Numbered from the stretch's first letter, positions 7,640-16,690 are shown. The stretch is 64,000 nt of DNA from Sphingosinicella microcystinivorans (GCF_027941835.1 NZ_CP116005.1:1193501-1257500); one strand, 5' to 3'. Numbers and translations: made by a program. Notes: generated by a model not told the origin, from the sequence alone.

Positions 7640-10099
7640 TTAGAAACGTACCTTGCCCTCGACACCCACCAATCGGTGCGCGCCCTGGAAAATGAAGGCG
7701 CCGCCGAACTCTGGCGCCGGAATGACTTCGCGTAGATATTTCTTGTTGAAAAGATTTTGGGCGAATAGCGTGATTCCCCAGTTTTCCATCTCGAAGCCTG
7801 CACGCAAATTTGTGGTATGATAGGCGTCCCGGCGCGTCTTGCCCATGTCGGAAGGCACGCCATTGAGCGTCGGCGAGAGACCGTGGACAACATGGAACCA
7901 CGTCGGCCCGGTCATCTGCCAATCCAACCGCGCGCGGAAGTCAATGTCCGACGTGACGGGCAACACGAGGTCGCCGCCCGCATTCAGCGTATACTTGGGC
8001 GCGTAAGGAATGGGCACACCTTCCGTGCCGACGCGAGTCGTGTTCTTGACGACCTTGGTGTCCATGAGGTTAGCCCCCGCATAGAGGGAGAACGCCTGCG
8101 ACACCTTGTAGTTCGCATTGAGTTCGACACCCGCTGCGCGCGCCTTGTCGATGTTGGTTACCTGGCGGAGCAGGCCGAAGGCGCCGACGAAGAACTCGAA
8201 GAACTGCATGTTCTTGATCTCGGTCCAGTATACCGAACCGTCAGCGGTAAGGCGGCCGCCGAGCGTATTGGCCTTGAAGCCCGCCTCGAACGCGCTGCTG
8301 GTCTCTTTCTTGAAACTGTCCTGCACATTGATCGTGGCGCCCAACGGTTCGTTGAGAAACAGATCAATCGTTGCCTTGCTTCCCTGGCTGTTGAAGCCGC
8401 CGCTGCGGAAACCCACACCCCAGCTTCCGAACAGCGTCAGCTCGCGGGAGGCATCCCACGTCACACTGATCTTCGGCTGGAGCTGCTCGAAGGTTCTCTT
8501 CTGGTCGGGCAATACGCCCGCAGGATTAATTGCAGGATTGAGGCCCGGATTGAGCGGCGCGCCGCCGATAAATGGACCGCCATCGAAGACGATGTAGCGC
8601 GTGCGAGCATCGGTCGGCACCAGGTTATGGACCTTGCGTTTCTCACGGTCGTAGCGCAGCGCTGCGGAAAATTCGAGTTCAGGCGTAAGGTCATAGGAAG
8701 CCTGACCGAACACGGCATAAACTTTGCTGTCGTATTTGTCCCAGGACAGCGCTTCCGTCGGGCTGCTAGACGACGGTGCGTTGTAGAGGGAGCGAATGAT
8801 CGGCCCGCCAGTGTCGATGCCTTGGGCTACCCCCACCTCACGATTGATATCGAGGAAATAGAGGCCTGCGACCCAGTCAAACGCATTGTTGCCGCTTGAT
8901 CCCAGACGAATCTCGAAACTCAGATCCTTCTGGTTGCGGACCTGATATTGATAGCCATCGCAGGTTGTGGGTGTGGTCGGGCCAAAAATCGACGTTTCAG
9001 GCGTCGGCCCCAGCGCCTGCGGGCCGGGCAGAACAAAGCCCGCATCGTAGAGCGCAGCCGTCGAAGCGCGGCAAGACGGCTCCTGAAAGAAGAATCCGAA
9101 GCCGCCGCTGGTGCCGTCCGCCAGCCATTCGTTCCGGATGTTGCTATAGAGCACCCAGGCGTTCAGCAGAACCGTGTCGAATTCATGCGTCAGCTTGATC
9201 GACGCATCAAATGAGTCCTGGATGTTGGACGGATCGACATTGGCGACAAACTCATATTTCTTGTGATCGTTGACGTCTTCGAAGAAAAGCGGATTGTCGA
9301 GGAAGTCGGCGAAAGCGGGAAGCGCGAAGGCAGCGTTGAAGCTCGCTGGCCCCGCCGAGACATGACCGACATGGATCTTGGCGTCTATTTCGGTTCCGCC
9401 ACCCGTCCAGACGAGACGACCGTCGAAGTTATAGCCCTCGTAGTCGTCGACTACTCTGGCGTTCAGATAGCGATTCCTGAAGAAGCCATCGGTTGTGCGG
9501 TAGTCCGCGTGGAGGCTCGCGGCTAGGCTTCCCGGGACAATCGGCAGGTTCAAGGTTGCCGAGGCGAAGTAGCTGTTGTGCTCGCCTCCCGAAGCCTTGG
9601 CCTCGAAGCCCAATTCGTCGCCGGGCTTGTTGGTCGTGATGATGAATGCGCCCGCCGAGGCATTGCGGCCATAGAGCGCGCTTTGCGGACCTTTCAGAAC
9701 CTCGATCTGACGCAGATTGGCATATTCGCGGTTGAGCGCGGCCGGATTGGTCATAACGATACCATCGACGATCAGCGCGTAGCTGTTCTCTGTATCTTTG
9801 GCACCGTTTATGCCGCGAATGCTGACCTGAGTATCACCGACTTCGGCCGTCTGGACCAGAGACACGCCGGGCGTCAATCGAATGAAATCCTCCGCCCGCA
9901 CGACGCCTGCCGTCTCAAGCATGTCCTGCGTCAGCGCAGTAACAGTCGCGGGAACATCCTGAAGGCGCTCGCTCATTTTTCGCGCCGTGACAATGATCGC
10001 CCCACTGTCATCGAGCGGTTCCTGCTCTTGTGCGCGGGCCGTTCCCGTGAGCGCAAGAGCCGCCACACCGGTAAGAAAAAATTGAGAGCTTCTCTTCAT
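7640..10099 (-). CDS. TonB-dependent outer-membrane receptor
   Basis: An 819-residue receptor starting at ATG 10099; the frame continues upstream but the signal peptide starts here (MKRSSQFFLTGVAALALTG, cleaved near ARAQ). A TonB-box-like strand (GAIIVTARK) is followed by the plug domain (DVPATVTALTQDMLE, LTPGVSLVQ, ISIRGI-type strand) and a 22-strand barrel ending in a terminal phenylalanine (GVEGKVRF). Sphingomonads use such receptors for many aromatic and heterocyclic carbon sources. Sandwiched between two alpha/beta-hydrolase-fold paralogues in one operon, it is probably the uptake route for the substrate of this block. Confidence 0.92.
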   Translation of the reverse strand: MKRSSQFFLTGVAALALTGTARAQEQEPLDDSGAIIVTARKMSERLQDVPATVTALTQDMLETAGVVRAEDFIRLTPGVSLVQTAEVGDTQVSIRGINGAKDTENSYALIVDGIVMTNPAALNREYANLRQIEVLKGPQSALYGRNASAGAFIITTNKPGDELGFEAKASGGEHNSYFASATLNLPIVPGSLAASLHADYRTTDGFFRNRYLNARVVDDYEGYNFDGRLVWTGGGTEIDAKIHVGHVSAGPASFNAAFALPAFADFLDNPLFFEDVNDHKKYEFVANVDPSNIQDSFDASIKLTHEFDTVLLNAWVLYSNIRNEWLADGTSGGFGFFFQEPSCRASTAALYDAGFVLPGPQALGPTPETSIFGPTTPTTCDGYQYQVRNQKDLSFEIRLGSSGNNAFDWVAGLYFLDINREVGVAQGIDTGGPIIRSLYNAPSSSSPTEALSWDKYDSKVYAVFGQASYDLTPELEFSAALRYDREKRKVHNLVPTDARTRYIVFDGGPFIGGAPLNPGLNPAINPAGVLPDQKRTFEQLQPKISVTWDASRELTLFGSWGVGFRSGGFNSQGSKATIDLFLNEPLGATINVQDSFKKETSSAFEAGFKANTLGGRLTADGSVYWTEIKNMQFFEFFVGAFGLLRQVTNIDKARAAGVELNANYKVSQAFSLYAGANLMDTKVVKNTTRVGTEGVPIPYAPKYTLNAGGDLVLPVTSDIDFRARLDWQMTGPTWFHVVHGLSPTLNGVPSDMGKTRRDAYHTTNLRAGFEMENWGITLFAQNLFNKKYLREVIPAPEFGGAFIFQGAHRLVGVEGKVRF

Positions 10100-10163
10100 G
10101 AGACGTACCTTCCCCCCTGATTTTCGTTTGGTCACACCGTCTGAATTATCGAGCAGCCAACGC

Positions 10164-10970
10164 TCAGCGCGCCGGATGACGCGTCATCCAGTCCGCCAGA
10201 GCAGCGACGGTTTCCTCGGGCCGCTCGATCATGAAATAAGTACCGCCGCTGTCGGCGACGAGCCTCGACTCGAAATCGCCCTTGACAGCGTTGCGTACCT
10301 TCTCGATTTCACGCCGATTTGCCTCTGAACCGGCAACGCCGGCATCACCCATCAGCAACAACACGGGCGCCTGCACCTTCGGCAGGTCACAGCTCCGGTC
10401 GCTGTCCTTCATCGAACTCCAGTGGATCCGGAACATTTCCGGAGACAGGTTACCGAGGAGTTTCGGTACCTCCCAATCGACCATCTTGGCCTTGTAGTTC
10501 TCCGTCGTGAATTTCGTTGCAATGACCTTCGCCCAATACTCAAGCGAATTGAAAGCGAGTGACAACTCGACGCCCGCATCGAAGATATGGCTGATCGTCT
10601 TCTTGGGACTATACCACGGGAAAAAGATCAGGCTCGCCGTCCGCTCCGGATATTTTGCTGCAAAGCGTACCCCGATGTGACTGCAGGCGGCTGCCCATAT
10701 GTGCGCCTTTTCGATCCCCGCAGCATCCATCACCGCCAAAAGATCCTCGGCCTGATCGGCATAGTCGTCGTAATTGACCTGCGGCACAGGCATCGACTTG
10801 CCAACTCCCCGCAGATCCCAGTTGATCACCTTGGCCTGGCGCGCGAGCAGCGGCGTGACGAAATCAAACTGATTGGATACCAGCCCCATTCCGCCAATGC
10901 AGACGATAGGTTCGCCCGCACCTTGAACATCATACCAGATTTGCGCGCTATTCGATTCCACTGTGGGCAT
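10164..10970 (-). CDS. Alpha/beta-hydrolase-fold protein 2, catalytic triad absent
   Basis: A 268-residue paralogue of the protein at 6812-7618, identical in length when started at ATG 10970 behind GGAGGGAG. Shared stretches include VSNQFD, VTPLL, WDLRGVGKS and the DYADQAEDLLAVMD helix. The nucleophile elbow reads IWAAACSHIG, so Ala95 replaces the serine; the histidine position is Gly243 (DSGGTYFMIE) and the acid position is also glycine (MGDAGV). Conservation of the fold with loss of the same residues in both copies argues for a shared special function rather than decay. First gene of the six-gene minus-strand operon, 64 bases ahead of the TonB receptor gene; two GTATAC palindromes lie upstream. 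Confidence 0.82.
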   Translation of the reverse strand: MPTVESNSAQIWYDVQGAGEPIVCIGGMGLVSNQFDFVTPLLARQAKVINWDLRGVGKSMPVPQVNYDDYADQAEDLLAVMDAAGIEKAHIWAAACSHIGVRFAAKYPERTASLIFFPWYSPKKTISHIFDAGVELSLAFNSLEYWAKVIATKFTTENYKAKMVDWEVPKLLGNLSPEMFRIHWSSMKDSDRSCDLPKVQAPVLLLMGDAGVAGSEANRREIEKVRNAVKGDFESRLVADSGGTYFMIERPEETVAALADWMTRHPAR

Positions 10971-11007
10971 TCGAGACTCCCTCCAAGGCGACTCCATTGA
11001 GTCAATT

Positions 11008-11015
11008 TGTATACA
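11008..11015. promoter_or_regulatory. Candidate GntR operator (TTTGTATACATT), site 2
   Basis: TGTATACA core palindrome with AT-rich flanks, 38 bases upstream of the alpha/beta-hydrolase 2 start, where a bound repressor would block transcription of the uptake operon. Confidence 0.55.
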
Positions 11016-11268
11016 TTTCTACAGATGGCGTCAATAGATCACCTGAGAAAAATCCCTTTCAACTCTCAAGACGCGATTTTCTTGAAGAGGCTTCCAGCAA
11101 CGTTCATGATTGCAGGAGCTACCTTTGCATATCGCATATAATTCTGCAGAATCTGGCGCGCCCGTTCCACGGGACCACAACCTGTCCGTCCGCCTTTGAG
11201 CGTGCCGCTGCGCCTTTGGCAGGAGACCCGCATTCAGATCCTCGCCCTACCTTTACGCAGGTATATAA

Positions 11269-11276
11269 TGTATACA
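11269..11276. promoter_or_regulatory. Candidate GntR operator (AATGTATACACT), site 3
   Basis: TGTATACA core palindrome 254 bases upstream of site 2's centre-to-core neighbour, just beyond the hyuB stop codon. It could be an auxiliary operator that loops with site 2. Confidence 0.45.
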
Positions 11277-11289
11277 CTCCAGCCTATTA

Positions 11290-13146
11290 TTACCAGACAG
11301 GTTGGCGCGGCGCGGTCAGGCCGGTTTCAGCGAAACACGCAGCACGCAGTGTCTCGATGTCAGCGCCGAAATTGAACACACCCAGGCTCGCCGGGCGCTC
11401 GGCACGCATTCTGGTGCGCAGCACCTCGGTCGCACTGGCATCGACATTGCCATCAGCCGCTATCACAACCCCAAATCGGCGCGCGCCTTCGACGGTAACA
11501 AGACCCTGCCTGATTTCCTTCGCTATCAGTTCCGGATCACGGTCGAGCGGATCTCCCCAGCCACCGCCACCCCAAGTGATGAAATGGAGTTGATCTCCCG
11601 CCTCAACCTCAAGTCGGTCGATCTTGTTGGGAACAATAGTCTGCGTCCCGTCCGGCCTTTCGTGAATCTTGCGCGCCCGCGCACCCGGATCACCCCCGTT
11701 TACGCCCCAGGGATAGGTGAACCAGCGATCGTCATGAATCGAGACGACGCCTGAGGCGAGGAAGCGGTAGCTCATCAGAATGCCGTTGCCACCACGGTGG
11801 AGCCCGGCTCCGCCAGTGTCGGCGAGCGCCTCGTAGCGCTCGATCCGCAGCGGGAAATAGCGTTCGAGAAATTCATTGGGAACATTGGTGAAACCTGGCC
11901 ACAACGAGTGGCCATCGGGCCCGTCACCGAGCGGACGGCCGGGAATGCCGCCGAAACCGATCTGGAAGAGCTGGAACCAGTTCCCTTCCGCCTCGCGGCC
12001 GGAATACATGAGGTGGGGGCTCGAAGAGAAGCCCGCGGCGTTCAGGAATTCGGGGGTACGCTGACCGAGCAGCCCACCAAGAATATCGAAGATACGCCCG
12101 AGAGCGTGCGTGCGCCCGGACAACGCTGCGGGAAACTTTGGCTTGAGCAGTGAACCTTCAGGAATCCGCACCTCAATCAAGTCGTAGAAACCATCATTGA
12201 ACAATATCTGCGGATCAAAGACCATGATCATGTAAATTCCAAAGAACATTTTGAACATGTTCTCGTTAAGATAAAAGTTGATCGATGCGTTCGATTGTGG
12301 GTCGGTTCCCGCGAAATCGAGCACGACACGTTCGCCCTCGCGCCACATGGAACAGCGGATTCGATAGGGACCATAGCCAATCCCGTCGTCACAGATATAA
12401 TCTTCGAATGAGACCGGCTCCTCACCTATCGAACTCTGGATCAGCGCTTTCATCGCGCGATGGTTGCGATCGAGCAATGCCTGGGTTGCAGACACATACA
12501 CATCATCGCCGAAGCGATCGCATAGCTCGTTGACACGCCGTGCAGCGACGCGGCACGAGGCGATCAGCGCATTGAGATCGGCAGCGCACCAGTCGGGCTT
12601 GCGCGTCTGGTGCATGACAAGACGGACGAGATCGTCGTTGCGCTCGCCACGACGGAAAATCTTCACTGGCGGAATCCGAACGCCTTCTTCGAAGATGCTG
12701 TGCGCGTCGATCGGCATACTACCCGCGACCTTGCCGCCTATGTCGGACTGATGGCCGAACATGGCCGTCCAAGCCACCAGACGTCCGACATGAAAGACAG
12801 GCAGAAGAACCAGCCAGTCGTTGCTGTGCGAGATCGCACCCTCGCAACTATACGGATCGGACAGGAAGATCATATCTCCCTCCTCGATCGTTCCATCATA
12901 GCCCTTGAGGAAACCATCGATGAAACTGCCAAACTGGCCGACGATCATTTTACCTTGGCGATCGGCGATCAGTGGGAACGCATCCCCCTGTTCGCGGATG
13001 CCGGGAGAGATCGCGGTGCGCACCAGCGTCGCGTCCATCTCGACACGCGCATTTCGAAGCGCATTTTCAATCAGGTCGAGCGTTACCGGATCAATTGCCG
13101 TCGGAACGAAAGGAACGGAGTTTTCCTCGATGATATGGGTGGGCAT
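11290..13146 (-). CDS. hyuB: Hydantoinase B / oxoprolinase beta-subunit family protein
   Basis: A 618-residue protein of the HyuB/oxoprolinase-B/acetone-carboxylase-alpha family. It begins with AIDPVTLDLIENALRNARVEMD, has DPYSCEGAISHSNDW (family DPY-GG-TH region) and ends with the glycine-rich WGGGGWGDPLDRDP signature. With the HyuA subunit encoded just upstream (ten-base gap) it should form an ATP-dependent cyclic amide hydrolase such as N-methylhydantoinase or 5-oxoprolinase; acetophenone- or acetone-carboxylase-like activity is an alternative. The presence of a carbamoyl-amidase-like gene in the block favours the hydantoinase reading. Confidence 0.9.
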   Translation of the reverse strand: MPTHIIEENSVPFVPTAIDPVTLDLIENALRNARVEMDATLVRTAISPGIREQGDAFPLIADRQGKMIVGQFGSFIDGFLKGYDGTIEEGDMIFLSDPYSCEGAISHSNDWLVLLPVFHVGRLVAWTAMFGHQSDIGGKVAGSMPIDAHSIFEEGVRIPPVKIFRRGERNDDLVRLVMHQTRKPDWCAADLNALIASCRVAARRVNELCDRFGDDVYVSATQALLDRNHRAMKALIQSSIGEEPVSFEDYICDDGIGYGPYRIRCSMWREGERVVLDFAGTDPQSNASINFYLNENMFKMFFGIYMIMVFDPQILFNDGFYDLIEVRIPEGSLLKPKFPAALSGRTHALGRIFDILGGLLGQRTPEFLNAAGFSSSPHLMYSGREAEGNWFQLFQIGFGGIPGRPLGDGPDGHSLWPGFTNVPNEFLERYFPLRIERYEALADTGGAGLHRGGNGILMSYRFLASGVVSIHDDRWFTYPWGVNGGDPGARARKIHERPDGTQTIVPNKIDRLEVEAGDQLHFITWGGGGWGDPLDRDPELIAKEIRQGLVTVEGARRFGVVIAADGNVDASATEVLRTRMRAERPASLGVFNFGADIETLRAACFAETGLTAPRQPVW

Positions 13147-13156
13147 GGTGCGTTCC

Positions 13157-15205
13157 TCAAGCGGGCGTGATCAGGAGATTGCCGAAATCATCGACCTCGG
13201 CGACATGACGGGCGTGAATGAGCGTGGTGGAATCCATCTCGACCAGGATCGCCGGCCCTTTGATGCTGTCGCCCGCCAGCAGCTTGCCGCGGTCGTAAAT
13301 AATTGCAGGCTGAGCACAGCCGTCCATCCACAACATATGGTCGCGCAACTTGGCCCGTGCCGGATTACCGTCGCCGCGTTCGAGCGGACGTGCCACAAGG
13401 TCAAGCACGGGCCCCAAGGCTGCCACGCGCAGGTTTACGAGTTCGTGCTCGCTTGCCATGTTGAATGTGAACAGCCGATGATGCTCTTCATCGAAGCGCC
13501 GCGTGATCCCTGCGATGCTATCGCGCGCAAGCGTTTCGCGATCGATGGTCAGGGGTACCTCAAACGCCTGCCCCGCATAGCGCACATCTATCTCGAACTC
13601 GGTGGTGACGTCGCCCACGGCGACGCCCTCGGCGATCAGCGTCGCACGTGTCTGCTCCTGCATTTCGTCGAGCAGCGACAGGATTTCCGCTTCGCCGGTT
13701 TGACTTGCACGCTTGGAGAACGAGCGCGCGGTCTCCGTTCGCATCCGTGTCGTCGCATCTCCCAGCGCACACAACACGCCCGGGGAAATCGGTGAGACGG
13801 CGGGCCACGACTGCATCAGCGCTGCCACGGCGTTAACGTGAAGCGGCCCGGCGCCACCGAAGCCCATCAGTGCGAAATCGCGCGGATCATAGCCCTGCTG
13901 GACAGAGACCAGCCGCAGCGCGCCGAACATATTTTCGTTAACGATCGCAATGATCCCGGCGGCAGCCTCCATTAAGGGCAGATCGAGCGTATCGGCGATC
14001 TTCTGCACCGATCGCGCTGCGGCTTGGCGGTCGAGTTGAAAACTTCCACCCAACAGATTTTCGGGCAGATAGCCGAGAACGACGTTGGCATCTGTCACCG
14101 TAGGCTCGATGCCACCCTTGCCGTAGGCAACCGGGCCGGGCGCAGCACCCGCCGACTGCGGCCCGACACGCAGTGCTCCGGTCAGTTCGGGGACATAGGC
14201 GATTGATCCACCGCCTGCACCGACCGTCTTGACGTCAAGCGATGAAGCGCGGACTGACAGGTGGCCGACGTCTGTCGTGCGTACACGCCGCGGCTCCAGA
14301 TTTTCGATCAATGCGACATCAGTCGAGGTCCCGCCGACATCAAGGGTCAATATGTTGCGCAGGCCGGCATTTCGCGCGACCCACAGCGCTCCTGCAACGC
14401 CGCCGGCAGGGCCCGACATTAACAGCGAGACTGGCTGTTCCTCGGCCTTTTCCGAACTCATCAAACCGCCATCCGAGCGCAGCAGCGCGGTGCGTCCCTG
14501 CATCCCCACACCGCGCAGGTTGTCGCGCAGGTTGCGGACATAGCGGCCGACCACAGGGCGCACGGAAGCGTTGGCCACAGTGGTGAGCGTGCGCTCGTAT
14601 TCCTGCATCTCAGGCAAGATCTCATGGCTGAGCGACACCGGCACATCCGGCATGATTTCGCGGGCAAGCGCCCCCACCATCTGCTCGTGCCGCCCATCGA
14701 CGTAGCTATTGATGAGCGCAACCGTTACGGCCTCGACACCCGAGGCCTTGAGACTTTCGAGGGTACGCCGAATCTCGGCCTCGTCGAGTGGACGGACTTC
14801 CTCGCCGTAAGCGCTGAGTCGCCCCTCAATCTCATAGGTATCCTCCAGTGCAGCAAGCGGTTCAGGCTTCGGCCAAACAATCCAACCGGCGAGACCACCC
14901 GGCACAAGGCTACGCGCAATCTGGAGAACATGGCGATATCCGCGCGTGACGACGAGCCCTACGCGCGCGCCTTTGCCTTCTAGAACAGCATTGGTAGCGA
15001 CGGTGGTGCCGTGGAGCAGCACCTCGACCTGCTCCGGACTTATCCCCGCCTGACAACAGATGGCGTGAACGCCGTCTAGGATACCATGGCTGCTGTCATC
15101 AGGCGTCGAGGGGGTCTTGTGACGCCAGAAAGAGCCTGAGTCTTCGTCGAACAGAAGCAGATCGGTGAAGGTCCCCCCCACATCCACGCCCAACCGGTAC
15201 CCCAT
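13157..15205 (-). CDS. hyuA: Hydantoinase A / oxoprolinase alpha-subunit family protein
   Basis: A 682-residue ASKHA-fold ATPase. The N-terminal phosphate loop reads RLGVDVGGTFTDLLLF; HGTTVATNAVLEGKGARVGLV and a second conserved block LLMSGPAGGVAGALWVA are hallmarks of HyuA. It activates the amide oxygen of the substrate with ATP for ring opening by HyuB. The ATG at 15205 is used here; the frame extends one codon further to a TTG. A GGGGTGA stretch precedes it. Transcribed with hyuB as a two-gene unit whose promoter must lie in the AT-rich region at 15206-15700, which carries two GTATAC palindromes. Confidence 0.9.
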   Translation of the reverse strand: MGYRLGVDVGGTFTDLLLFDEDSGSFWRHKTPSTPDDSSHGILDGVHAICCQAGISPEQVEVLLHGTTVATNAVLEGKGARVGLVVTRGYRHVLQIARSLVPGGLAGWIVWPKPEPLAALEDTYEIEGRLSAYGEEVRPLDEAEIRRTLESLKASGVEAVTVALINSYVDGRHEQMVGALAREIMPDVPVSLSHEILPEMQEYERTLTTVANASVRPVVGRYVRNLRDNLRGVGMQGRTALLRSDGGLMSSEKAEEQPVSLLMSGPAGGVAGALWVARNAGLRNILTLDVGGTSTDVALIENLEPRRVRTTDVGHLSVRASSLDVKTVGAGGGSIAYVPELTGALRVGPQSAGAAPGPVAYGKGGIEPTVTDANVVLGYLPENLLGGSFQLDRQAAARSVQKIADTLDLPLMEAAAGIIAIVNENMFGALRLVSVQQGYDPRDFALMGFGGAGPLHVNAVAALMQSWPAVSPISPGVLCALGDATTRMRTETARSFSKRASQTGEAEILSLLDEMQEQTRATLIAEGVAVGDVTTEFEIDVRYAGQAFEVPLTIDRETLARDSIAGITRRFDEEHHRLFTFNMASEHELVNLRVAALGPVLDLVARPLERGDGNPARAKLRDHMLWMDGCAQPAIIYDRGKLLAGDSIKGPAILVEMDSTTLIHARHVAEVDDFGNLLITPA

Positions 15206-15466
15206 CAACTCACCCCTTTTCCTGGAATATCAACCACTCTCGATCCGAGACCTCTTGCATTGTCCGAGTTCGTCAGCATCTTGTTATCGTAACGATTCCG
15301 ACATCGGCCGTTTCGAAACAGGCGCCGAGTTGGCCGAGGCCTGTCACGATGCACCGGGCCCGGCGCCCAAGTTCCGCAAATTATGGACGGCATCTATTTC
15401 GTCCTCAGAAAATTCGTAGACTCTCCAGGGGGCCACCGCAGACCGACCCACAGAATCCTTCATGAG

Positions 15467-15480
15467 ATTTGTATACAAAT
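15467..15480. promoter_or_regulatory. Candidate GntR operator (ATTTGTATACAAAT), site 4
   Basis: The best copy: a perfect 14-bp palindrome, 262 bases upstream of the hyuA start. It defines the likely consensus for the other four sites. Confidence 0.65.
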
Positions 15481-15655
15481 TTTAATGCCGCACAAGAGGA
15501 GGAAACGAATCTCCTCTCAATTTTCGGCTTCGGGGTTGGTCGAAAACTTTACGCATATAGGGACAGGCCGTTAGGAAATCCGGGCAATTTGAGCTAGTTT
15601 AAAGCCTAATCGAACTGCCCCGCCCTTTGCGTCCCTCTCTTTATAAATTCAATTT

Positions 15656-15663
15656 TGTATACT
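15656..15663. promoter_or_regulatory. Candidate GntR operator (TTTTGTATACTC), site 5
   Basis: A GTATAC core with a good left flank and a degenerate right flank, about 180 bases beyond site 4. Possibly an auxiliary site for hyuAB. Confidence 0.4.
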
Positions 15664-15895
15664 CTGGCAGTGCAAATACCATTTCCGCCTTGTCAGGAAG
15701 GACGAAGCTGCCACTCGAAACAAACCGCTTGATTGAAGAAGACTTTTCCTCCGAACGGCTGCTTTAGAGCGCCTGCCGAATAGGGAACTGAACCGTCCCT
15801 TGAGAGGGAATTCCGATCAACGTGTCGATTTGCCCACTCGACCAAGTGCCAATCTAAAGTTCGATTCGCAAATTATAATGATGGTGCTTTATGGA

Positions 15896-15979
15896 ACCGG
15901 AGCGCAGCGTACTTACAGTACGTGAGCACCGGAAGCGCAGAAAGCCGCCGTTTGCAGCCCGCCATGGGCGGAATGGCGG
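15896..15979. repeat. Structured repeat at the accessory/core border
   Basis: Two near-identical words, ACCGGAGCGCAG (15896-15907) and ACCGGAAGCGCAG (15928-15940), flank a hairpin made of CGTACT and AGTACG with a 3-base loop (15908-15922). A second hairpin follows: CCGCCAT (15959-15965) and ATGGCGG (15973-15979) with a 7-base loop. There is no T-run, so it is not an ordinary terminator. It resembles a REP-like or element-end sequence; only one copy was noticed in this window. Confidence 0.45.
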
Positions 15980-15985
15980 CCGGTC

Positions 15986-16564
15986 CTACGCTTCGAGTTC
16001 CGTGTCCCAATAGAGGTAATCGCGCCACGTCTCATGGAGGTGGTGCGGCGGGAACGCCCGGCCGTTCACCTGCAGCTCGTGCGCGGTCGGCTGGCGCGGC
16101 GCCGAGCGCAGCGCCATGTGCGCCTCCGCCGGCGTGCGCCCGCCCTTGCGCAGGTTGCAGGGCGCGCAGGCCGTGGTGACGTTCGCCCACGTCGTGCGCC
16201 CGCCGTAGGCGCGCGGCACCACGTGATCGAAGGTGAGCTCGCCGCGCCCGCCGCAATACTGGCAGGAGAAGCGGTCGCGCAGGAACAGGTTGAAGCGCGT
16301 GAACGCCGGGTGCGCCGACGGCTTCACATAGTCCCTGAGCGCGATGACCGAGGGCAGCCGCATCGCGAAGCGCGGGCTGTGCACGACGCGGTCGTATTCG
16401 GCGACGACCGAGACCCGGTCGAGGAACGCCGCCTTGATCGCGGTCTGCCACGACCACAGGCTCAGCGGATAATAGGACAGCGGCGTGTAGTCGGCGTTCA
16501 GCACCAGCGCCGGGCAGCTCTCCGGCGAAACCGCGCGCGCATCGAGAAGTTCTGTCGTGTACAT
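15986..16564 (-). CDS. HNH endonuclease family protein
   Basis: A 192-residue protein started at ATG 16562-16564, preceded by AAAGGG; the open frame runs upstream to 16636 but without family similarity. The N-terminal part ([19 protein letters not shown]) is typical of this widespread alphaproteobacterial HNH family. The nuclease module has a first zinc pair CQYCG, then [29 protein letters not shown] with the second cysteine pair. The cellular role is unknown; the family is chromosomal and not linked to phage here. Divergent from gluQ. Confidence 0.88.
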   Translation of the reverse strand: MYTTELLDARAVSPESCPALVLNADYTPLSYYPLSLWSWQTAIKAAFLDRVSVVAEYDRVVHSPRFAMRLPSVIALRDYVKPSAHPAFTRFNLFLRDRFSCQYCGGRGELTFDHVVPRAYGGRTTWANVTTACAPCNLRKGGRTPAEAHMALRSAPRQPTAHELQVNGRAFPPHHLHETWRDYLYWDTELEA

Positions 16565-16690
16565 GCACCCTTTGCCCGCCTGTCCGCGGACCACCGGGGC
16601 GCTACCCGTACCCTGTCGCACGCAAGGCGGCCGCACCGGCCGTCCGCAACCTTACCGCACGCACCATACAGTGTATTGTGTGTCGCCGCT

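Larger units (their letters stand above)
10971..11289. promoter_or_regulatory. 319-bp intergenic region with the main operon promoter
   Basis: No gene is seen here. It is AT-rich relative to its surroundings and holds two of the five TGTATACA palindromes, at 11008-11015 and 11269-11276. It separates the 3' end of hyuB from the start of the six-gene uptake operon and so should contain that operon's promoter. Confidence 0.6.
15206..15985. other. 780-bp gene-free region upstream of hyuA, end of the accessory block
   Basis: No credible coding region was found. The part nearest hyuA is AT-rich and contains two TGTATAC palindromes (15467-15480 and 15656-15663), so it carries the hyuAB promoter. 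The distal part (15896-15980) holds a short structured repeat described separately. Base composition changes to clearly GC-rich immediately after it, which marks the border between accessory and core DNA. Confidence 0.6.
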
